Both the position numbers and the translations under genes were made by a program. Shown piece after piece: positions 23,688 to 28,765 of a stretch of 28,765 nt of DNA (its first letter is position 1; each line of letters starts with the position of its first letter). The notes beneath the pieces are model-generated. The model saw nothing but the letters and a program-made list of their open reading frames with translations, was not told where the DNA came from and did not search any database. This DNA is from CAZFQG01 sp964520785 (GTDB lineage Bacteria > Planctomycetota > Planctomycetia > Pirellulales > Thermoguttaceae), in NCBI GenBank assembly GCA_964520785.1, contig CAZFQG010000070.1:1-28765 (forward strand), read 5' to 3'.

Positions 23688-25326
23688 GCTGGTTCTTTTC
23701 GATCACGACCGTCTCGGCTTCTCCGGCGGATTCGGCCGGGCCGTTGGAACTCCCTTCCTTGGAATCGCTGGAGTTCTTGAGGTTGACCAAGGTTTCCGGG
23801 ATATCGACGCCGCCGATGTCCTTCATCACCTGCATCATGGGTGGCAGCGTTCTGGCCATGTTGTGCAGCCATCCAGCGGTACTGCTGGCGCCGTCCTTTC
23901 CGCCCCCTTCCCAGACGACCACCTTGTCGAACTTGATATTCGAGATCGCCTTGGCCGAGGCGTCGACCAGGTTGTCGAAGTGTTCGAGCATGAGCATCCG
24001 GAAGGCTTCCTCCGCGCCGCCGCAGGCGTTGATGATCTCGCGGAGGCCTTCCCCCTTCTTGGCCAGGATCTCGAATTGGCCGCGGGCCTCGGCCTCCAAC
24101 TTGGCGAAGATGGCGGCCGCTTCACCCTCGGCCTCGATGCGGCGCTTGGCCGCTTCGGCCTGGGCGTCGACCTCGATCTTGGCCTTCTCTGCCTTGGCCG
24201 GGGCTTCCAGCGCGGCGCGGCGCTCGGCTTCGATGCGTTGTGCTTCGGCCAGGGCCGCCTTGGCCAGGGCGACGTGCTCCGCCTCGACGACGGCCGCTTC
24301 CGCTTGGACCCGCTTGGTCTGACCGATTTCGTAGGCCGCCGCCTTCTTGACTTGCAGCTCGGCCATCGAGTCGGCCACCTGGGCCTTCGAGCGGTTTTCG
24401 CCGTCGATCGCGTCGGCGTCCGCCTGGGCGATGCGGATACGCATCTCGCGCTCCGAATCCTTCACCTGCGACTCGCGTTCGAACGAGGCCGCCTTCTCGC
24501 CGACCTCCTGTTCCTTCGCCAGTTCCGCGACCCGAACCGCCTGCTCGCGGATTGCCTCTCGCGTGCCGATTTCGCGAAGCTTGTTCGCGTTGGCCACCTG
24601 GATCGCCTTCTCCCGCTCGGCGTCGGCCACGCGGATTTCGCCCATCTTTTCGTTGTCGGCTACGTCGCCGCGGGCCTTTTGGATCGCCTGGGAGGCCGCC
24701 TTCCGGCCGATCGCCTCGATGTAGCCCGACTCGTCCGTGATGTCCGTGATATTGACGTTGATCAGAATGAGGCCGATCTTGCGGAGTTCCGGTTCGAGCG
24801 AATTCTGAATGCTCGCCAGAAACATGTCGCGGTCGCGGTTGATGTCCTCGATCTGCATCGACGCGATCACCTGGCGCAATTGCCCGAAGATGATGTCCTG
24901 TGCCTGTTTCTCGATTTCGTTGATGCTCAGGCCCAGAAGGCGGATCGCCGCGTTCTGCATCAGCTCCGGCGTCGTGCCGATGGCCACGGTGAACACGCTC
25001 GGGACGTTCACGCGGATATTCTCGATGGAGAGGGCATCCTTCAGCGGAATCGCGATCTGCATCGGCTCCAGGTTCAGCCAGGCGTAGTCCTGAACGAGCG
25101 GGACGACGAATTTCGCGCCTCCGTGAATACAGGTCGCCGCTCTCCCGTCTTTCCCGGAACGCCCGTATACGACGAGGACGCGGTTACTGGGGCAACGTTT
25201 GTACTGCTTGACAATGAAGACGATAGTCGTGAAGCCGAAAGCGACGAGCAAGACGAGCGCGACGCCCAGCCAGAGGAGCGGCCCCGAGGCCGTCGGCCCT
25301 TGGGCCAGCAGGAAGGTGGAACTCAT
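23680..25326 (-). CDS. Flotillin-family SPFH protein, long form
   Basis: 548 residues from ATG 25326 (AAGGAAAG upstream). One membrane segment (about 15-39, GPLLWLGVALVLLVAFGFTTIVFIV) is followed by KRCPSNRVLVVYG and an SPFH domain (about 45-215) with FVVPLVQDYAWLNLEPMQIAIPL, LSINEIEKQAQDIIFGQLRQVIASMQIEDINRDRDMF and LILINVNITDITDESGYIEAIGRKAASQAIQKARGDVADNEKMGEIRVADAEREK. A long Glu/Ala coiled coil follows (about 225-435). The C-terminus is acidic and not membrane-spanning. This is the FloT/YuaG-like class, different from FloA in this window. It forms microdomain scaffolds and is paired with an NfeD partner 25 bases upstream and a CehA-like gene overlapping downstream. Confidence 0.93.
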   Translation of the reverse strand: MSSTFLLAQGPTASGPLLWLGVALVLLVAFGFTTIVFIVKQYKRCPSNRVLVVYGRSGKDGRAATCIHGGAKFVVPLVQDYAWLNLEPMQIAIPLKDALSIENIRVNVPSVFTVAIGTTPELMQNAAIRLLGLSINEIEKQAQDIIFGQLRQVIASMQIEDINRDRDMFLASIQNSLEPELRKIGLILINVNITDITDESGYIEAIGRKAASQAIQKARGDVADNEKMGEIRVADAEREKAIQVANANKLREIGTREAIREQAVRVAELAKEQEVGEKAASFERESQVKDSEREMRIRIAQADADAIDGENRSKAQVADSMAELQVKKAAAYEIGQTKRVQAEAAVVEAEHVALAKAALAEAQRIEAERRAALEAPAKAEKAKIEVDAQAEAAKRRIEAEGEAAAIFAKLEAEARGQFEILAKKGEGLREIINACGGAEEAFRMLMLEHFDNLVDASAKAISNIKFDKVVVWEGGGKDGASSTAGWLHNMARTLPPMMQVMKDIGGVDIPETLVNLKNSSDSKEGSSNGPAESAGEAETVVIEKNQHD

Positions 25327-25351
25327 GGGGTTTCTTTCCTTGGTTCGTGGT

Positions 25352-25957
25352 TCATACTTCATCAAGCGGGGCCACCTTGACCGTCTCCGTGTCCACGATC
25401 TCGGTGACGACGACCCGTTTTCCGGGAGCGAGCGCGTCGCCATCCGTCACGGCGGCCAATTCGACGGTCCTCTCCCGCAAATTCAACTGTATTTTGCCCT
25501 GTCCGCGTTCCTCCGCGGGGATCGTGACGTAGACGGAGCCGTGAGAGCCAACGGCTAATCCGACGTGCGCCGTTCCATCGGATTGTAGCGATTTCAGCAT
25601 TTCCATAACCCAATATACCCCGTACATGGCCGCGATGCCGGAAGCGGTCGCCAGCAATAGGGTCTGGAAGGGATGCAGCCCGGCCGACTGCCCCCCCAGT
25701 CCGGCGACGCCGAAGAACGCGGCGGCGGCGACCAGCGTGCGGAATGAGATTACTCCGAACAACCATGAGGAGTTGAGGTGGTCATCGGCCCCGTCGCCGC
25801 TGAAGTCGGTATTGGGGCTAATATCCAAATCGGCGTCGACATCATCCGGCAGGTCGAGATCGAGGGCGTCTCCCCCCAACCCGATGACGGTCATCAGAAA
25901 CTGCAACAGCAAAATCGTGCCCCCGATCGCGGCACAGGACACGTAGAGAACAGCCAT
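25352..25957 (-). CDS. NfeD-like membrane protein with OB-fold tail
   Basis: 201 residues from ATG 25957, chosen for GGGAGG eight bases upstream (an in-frame start 16 codons earlier has none). Membrane segments lie at about 4-26, 68-85 and 96-120. Between the first two is an acidic Asp-rich loop (DALDLDLPDDVDADLDISPNTDFSGDGADD). The C-terminal OB-fold stretch is about 135-200 (GLAVGSHGSVYVTIPAEERGQGKIQLNLRERTVELAAVTDGDALAPGKRVVVTEIVDTETVKVAPL). It matches the NfeD/YuaF-like partner of FloT. It is the first gene of the second SPFH operon. Confidence 0.87.
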   Translation of the reverse strand: MAVLYVSCAAIGGTILLLQFLMTVIGLGGDALDLDLPDDVDADLDISPNTDFSGDGADDHLNSSWLFGVISFRTLVAAAAFFGVAGLGGQSAGLHPFQTLLLATASGIAAMYGVYWVMEMLKSLQSDGTAHVGLAVGSHGSVYVTIPAEERGQGKIQLNLRERTVELAAVTDGDALAPGKRVVVTEIVDTETVKVAPLDEV

Positions 25958-26008
25958 CGGACAAGCCTCCCAATTCCAAGAACGGACGAATCGACAAAAA
26001 GACACGAA

Positions 26009-26037
26009 ATAATTCTAGCACCCAAAGGACAGGTCAA
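26009..26037 (-). promoter_or_regulatory. Promoter of the second SPFH operon
   Basis: Minus strand: TTGACC (26032-26037, five of six), 17 bases, AATTAT (26009-26014, four of six). An alternative -10 TAGAAT (26012-26017) would leave a spacer of only 14. The leader is about 45 bases to ATG 25957. Confidence 0.45.
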
Positions 26038-26430
26038 CAACCGACCGGAACCGTGGACTGGCAACGTCGAATCACGTTCCCACGTCTTTTTTCGGCCACG
26101 TAACGGAACCGCCGGCCCAAACTGGGCACTTTTCGCATCGATTTCGAGATGGTATTTATACCGGGTTTCTCTAACAGCAATTCGCCCAACCCCCACCTCT
26201 TATTGGGTCGACCAACACGATTTTCCCAACAGCCTCTTGGGTAGGTTGGTTTTGTTGGTTTTCAGGAACCGATTGTAGGTCTTGTGGGAGGCAACGATTG
26301 TACCTGCCGGACATGCTGTTTAACCCATTAATGATAAAAAACAACTTTATCCACCAACTTCGTTTCTTACTTTTTTCTTCTTCGTTTTCTTCGATCAATC
26401 CCTTGTGGAAATCGGCATCTCCGCTTACAC

Positions 26431-26462
26431 TGGTAATACAAGTGTTATTTGTGGTCTTACCA
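26431..26462. promoter_or_regulatory. Two FadR-family operator-like sites, 21 bp apart
   Basis: TGGT-AAT-ACAA (26431-26441) and TGGT-CTT-ACCA (26452-26462) both fit TnGTnnnACnA, the consensus of FadR-subfamily GntR regulators. The second is a perfect palindrome. Their centres are 21 bp apart, two helical turns, so dimers would sit on the same DNA face. They lie 80-110 bases upstream of the FadR-type gene, as expected for autoregulation. Confidence 0.55.
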
Positions 26463-26540
26463 GGAGTATTCCCTCGTGCCGGACGGCGGATAGGAGTCTT
26501 GTTCCTTTTGGCTACCGAGTCAGCATTTTTCATCGATGAT

Positions 26541-27215
26541 GTGAAACAGGCCACGATGGTGGAGATGATCGCGCGGCGATTGATCCGGAATATCGTGGAG
26601 GAGGGGCTCGTGCAGGGGGACAAAATGCCCTCGGAGCGGGAGATGTCCGAGCAACTCGGCGTCAGTCGTCTTCCCCTCCGCGAAGCGATTTGTATGCTCA
26701 AGGGAATGGGTCTGCTGGAAACGAGGCATGGCAAGGGAATCTTCGTGCGAGATCTCGATTTGGCGGCCGTTTACGGAATGCTGTCGCCGCTGCTGAAGCT
26801 GGACCGGGTGGGAGTCGACCAGATATTTTCGGTGCGGATTCCGCTGGAGACGGCTATGGCGGAGCACGCCGCCCGTTACCGGACGCCGGAGCATCTGGCG
26901 GTGATGAAGGTGGCGATCAACGGGATGAAGGAGCGGCTGTACGATCGGATCGTCTATCATCGGAACGATACCGCGTTCCACGTCGCCGTTTCCGAAGCGA
27001 CCGGGAATCCGGCGTTCCGCGTGATGATGATGTCAATTGTCGGCCTAGTGGCCCAATTGCAGTACCGCTACATGGACGACGTTGAATACCGCGCCGCGGC
27101 GCTGATCGAGCACGAACGGATTTTCGAGGCGATCCGCGAACAGGACTCGCGGGAAGCGAGGGAAGCGGCCCTGGAGCACTTGGAAAACGCGCCGGCCCGA
27201 TTGGCCGCCGATTGA
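26541..27215 (+). CDS. FadR-subfamily GntR transcriptional regulator
   Basis: 224 residues from GTG 26541 (ATG 26556, with AGG upstream, is an alternative five codons later). The winged helix-turn-helix, about 5-75, reads MVEMIARRLIRNIVEEGLVQGDKMPSEREMSEQLGVSRLPLREAICMLKGMGLLETRHGKGIFV, the standard GntR pattern. The all-helical FCD ligand domain (about 95-215) has RIPLETAMAEHAA, HRNDTAFHVAVSEATGNPAF and EHERIFEAIREQDSREAREAALEHLENAPARL. The Asp and His residues (DTAFH, EHERIF) fit the metal-binding FCD type that senses small carboxylic acids (for example sugar acids, lactate, sialate). The frame extends 80 codons upstream but would cover the operator-like sites. Likely autoregulated; candidate target also the aldolase gene. 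Confidence 0.92.
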   Translation: MKQATMVEMIARRLIRNIVEEGLVQGDKMPSEREMSEQLGVSRLPLREAICMLKGMGLLETRHGKGIFVRDLDLAAVYGMLSPLLKLDRVGVDQIFSVRIPLETAMAEHAARYRTPEHLAVMKVAINGMKERLYDRIVYHRNDTAFHVAVSEATGNPAFRVMMMSIVGLVAQLQYRYMDDVEYRAAALIEHERIFEAIREQDSREAREAALEHLENAPARLAAD

Positions 27216-27298
27216 TTCCATCTCGTCGCGGTCGCGCCGCGAGTCCGTTCGCCAAGGCGGTGCCGCGATAGAACACCCCGAATGGCCTATACGTCGAT

Positions 27299-27316
27299 CA
27301 CGGTCGAGAAACCGTG
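27299..27316 (+). terminator. Hairpin after the regulator gene
   Basis: CACGGT-CGAGAA-ACCGTG (27299-27316), a perfect 6-bp stem followed by TTTCATTT. It lies 84 bases after the regulator stop and 38 bases before the next start. It could be a weak terminator or a leader structure. Confidence 0.35.
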
Positions 27317-27354
27317 TTTCATTTCATTGTCTTCGCTATTGAGGAGGTCTTCCA

Positions 27355-28554
27355 ATGACAAGGGTTTCGTTGTGTTGCGCAGCCGGACCATTGCTGCTGA
27401 GTTTCTGTCTTTCTCCGGTTCATGCCGGCGCCGTCGCGGTCGGCACGTCGAAACTGATCGACGCGCTCGATTACAGCGACACGTTTACCGATGGTACGTT
27501 CAACCGTCCCGAGGCGGACGGAGCTTACCCGCCACTGCCGGAGGTAATGCTCGTCGAGAATTGCTACGGCAATCCGCAGCGTTCCTTCCCGGGAACGGCC
27601 TTCAGCCACAATAAGGACGCCAACGCCTATGGCGCCGGCGCCAATCCATTTCCCGGCACGAGTGGAGCCGGTTCCGACGGTGGTTTCACCCAAACCGGAT
27701 ACCACCACGCACTCACATTCGGCTTTCCCTACTCGAGCGAATTGGAGCCCAACGCCGAGACGGGCCACTTTGGCACGGCCCTTCGCGATTCGTTCGTTTT
27801 CCAGTTGGACGCAGTGCAGACGAGTGAATGGGTGGGGCTTCTGGTCGGAGAAGACTACAACTATGGCAACGCGAACAACCTTTTCATCCACTTCTGCCCC
27901 TCGACGGATACGGAACCGGGCGCGGCGGTCGTTTATCGGAATATCCAGGACGTCCGGGGGACCAAGGTAGCCGACCTTGCGCCCGGCACGTGCAACGACA
28001 ATACCTGGCAGAACTACGCCGTCGCCCTTCTGCCGGACAACGAGTTGAAAATCTACTTGAACGAGGAACTGCTGGCCGACGTCGATCTGGCCGACGTCGA
28101 CGGATACGCGTGGACGGCCGCCGGAGCGGGAGAGGCCAGGACCGGAATCGACTACACCGGTTTTACCGCCCCGACGATTCTGACCTTCGCCTTCAATCAG
28201 ATCGTCAAGACCGATTTCCGCGTCATGTGGACCGACAACTGGCAGGTGGGAACGCCTTCCGACTTCGTTCTGGAAGGAGGTGTCCCCGACCTCATTCCCG
28301 GCGATCTCGATGGCGACGGTTTCGTCGGCAGTTCCGACTTGGACATCGTCCGCGCCAACTGGGGACAGACGGTTCCGGCCGGTTCGCTGGCGCAGGGAGA
28401 TCCCTCGGAGGACGGACTCGTCGGCAGCGCCGATCTGGATATCGTCCGCGCGAATTGGGGCCGATCCACCGCCGCGGCCGTTCCCGAGCCGGTCGGCTTC
28501 GTCCTTCTGGCTTGCGGATTTCTGGTCCTTGCGTTAAGGTGGAAACGGGAATAG
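27355..28554 (+). CDS. Secreted dockerin/PEP-CTERM protein
   Basis: 399 residues, with a strong GAGGAGGT (27341-27348) six bases before ATG 27355. The signal peptide is at about 1-24 (LLLSFCLSPVHAG). The body (about 25-305) is a beta-rich, LamG-like ectodomain without a recognised active site, including NLFIHFCPS, WQNYAVALLPDNELKIYLNEELLADVDL and FAFNQIVKTDFRVMWTDNWQVG. Two dockerin calcium loops follow (GDLDGDGFVGSSDLDIVRANWG-like and GDPSEDGLVGSADLDIVRANWG-like). The PEP-CTERM anchor is VPEPVGFVLLACGFLVLALRWKRE. The dockerin plus anchor module is nearly the same as in the gene at 491, while the ectodomain differs, so it is a shared anchoring module. Function unknown; likely surface glycan-related. 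Confidence 0.9.
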   Translation: MTRVSLCCAAGPLLLSFCLSPVHAGAVAVGTSKLIDALDYSDTFTDGTFNRPEADGAYPPLPEVMLVENCYGNPQRSFPGTAFSHNKDANAYGAGANPFPGTSGAGSDGGFTQTGYHHALTFGFPYSSELEPNAETGHFGTALRDSFVFQLDAVQTSEWVGLLVGEDYNYGNANNLFIHFCPSTDTEPGAAVVYRNIQDVRGTKVADLAPGTCNDNTWQNYAVALLPDNELKIYLNEELLADVDLADVDGYAWTAAGAGEARTGIDYTGFTAPTILTFAFNQIVKTDFRVMWTDNWQVGTPSDFVLEGGVPDLIPGDLDGDGFVGSSDLDIVRANWGQTVPAGSLAQGDPSEDGLVGSADLDIVRANWGRSTAAAVPEPVGFVLLACGFLVLALRWKRE

Positions 28555-28632
28555 GGGCGGGCTTCTTGCCTGTCCACGATGCCCGTGCATCGAGCATTCG
28601 CCTACCCGAAGGGCATAAGTCAAACGGAGGGG

Positions 28633-28667
28633 GGAGACGGACGGCCGGGATTGCCCCGTCCGTCTCC
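28633..28667 (+). terminator. Strong hairpin after the last gene
   Basis: A perfect 12-bp stem GGAGACGGACGG (28633-28644) with CCGTCCGTCTCC (28656-28667) and an 11-base loop, 79 bases after the stop at 28554. No T-run follows, so a factor-dependent or structural terminator. Confidence 0.5.
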
Positions 28668-28765
28668 GTGCCCCCAGTGTCAAATCCCTGTTCTTAAACC
28701 CCCATCGATACCATGAAACGCAAAGCATTTACCTCTGTAGGGGCCGTTTGTCAACCGTTTTTTGG

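Larger units (their letters stand above)
25958..26540. other. Divergent regulatory region of the second flotillin operon and the FadR-type gene
   Basis: Nearly 600 bases without a credible gene, AT-richer than the neighbours. It holds a promoter for the NfeD-like gene, an inverted repeat GGTAT-TT-ATACC (26151-26162), a weak hairpin CCCAA-7-TTGGG (26225-26241) and two FadR-type operator-like sites (26431-26462). A plus-strand open frame upstream of and continuous with the regulator gene looks non-coding. Confidence 0.55.

Noticed and set aside
23185..25380. Plus-strand open frame of over 700 codons
   Set aside because: It is the antisense shadow of the flotillin and CehA-like genes, caused by Glu/Ala-rich codons in GC-rich DNA. 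It has no family features.
11101..26162. E. coli-type NanR sites (GGTATA) upstream of the aldolase gene and at GGTATTTATACC
   Set aside because: NanR needs tandem GGTATA repeats; here only single hexamers occur, which are frequent by chance. The TnGTnnnACnA sites are a better explanation.
26298..26540. N-terminal extension of the FadR-type regulator by about 80 residues
   Set aside because: The segment is AT-rich, hydrophobic and unlike any regulator, and it covers both operator-like sites.

Overview
The window looks like a piece of a planctomycete chromosome (Pirellulales-type or a relative). The evidence is a prepilin-type protein of the DUF1559 class, two secreted proteins ending in a dockerin pair plus a PEP-CTERM anchor, several secreted glycoside-hydrolase-like proteins, a squalene-hopene cyclase, SPFH/NfeD operons, high GC content and loosely packed genes on both strands. 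I see no phage, transposase, CRISPR array, rRNA or tRNA.

Layout. 1-3,530: a dockerin/PEP-CTERM surface protein, then a DUF1559 pseudopilin-like protein, ending in a dense hairpin array. 3,530-6,967 (minus strand): a compact set read as isochorismatase-like hydrolase, short NfeD, flotillin FloA, a proline-rich membrane protein and a divergent PII protein. 7,235-8,527: a secreted TIM-barrel glycosidase-like protein. 8,677-10,785 (minus): squalene-hopene cyclase, divergent from a DapA-superfamily aldolase (11,175-12,110). 12,418-13,887: a tyrosine phenol-lyase/tryptophanase homologue, intact except for one in-frame TAA. 14,113-16,003 (minus): a thioredoxin-like protein and a secreted BNR-repeat sialidase-fold protein. 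16,641-21,440: a Gfo/Idh/MocA oxidoreductase, a canonical GH33-type sialidase and a propeller plus LamG protein. 22,125-25,957 (minus): a second SPFH operon (NfeD, long flotillin, CehA-like protein whose first metal motif looks degenerate). 26,541-27,215: a FadR-type regulator. 27,355-28,554: a second dockerin/PEP-CTERM protein.

How it may work together (inference). One theme is membrane organisation: two different flotillin/NfeD operons flank a hopanoid cyclase gene, and one carries a PII-type sensor. The other theme is glycan and acid-sugar catabolism: sialidases, sugar-dehydrogenase-like and aldolase genes plus a FadR-family regulator. Two TnGTnnnACnA operator-like sites lie 21 bp apart upstream of the regulator. 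A third palindrome with the same GGTCyTACC core sits on the promoter of the aldolase gene, which suggests a small regulon.

All functions were assigned by reading motifs and by comparison with remembered family sequences. No alignment, structure or database search was run.
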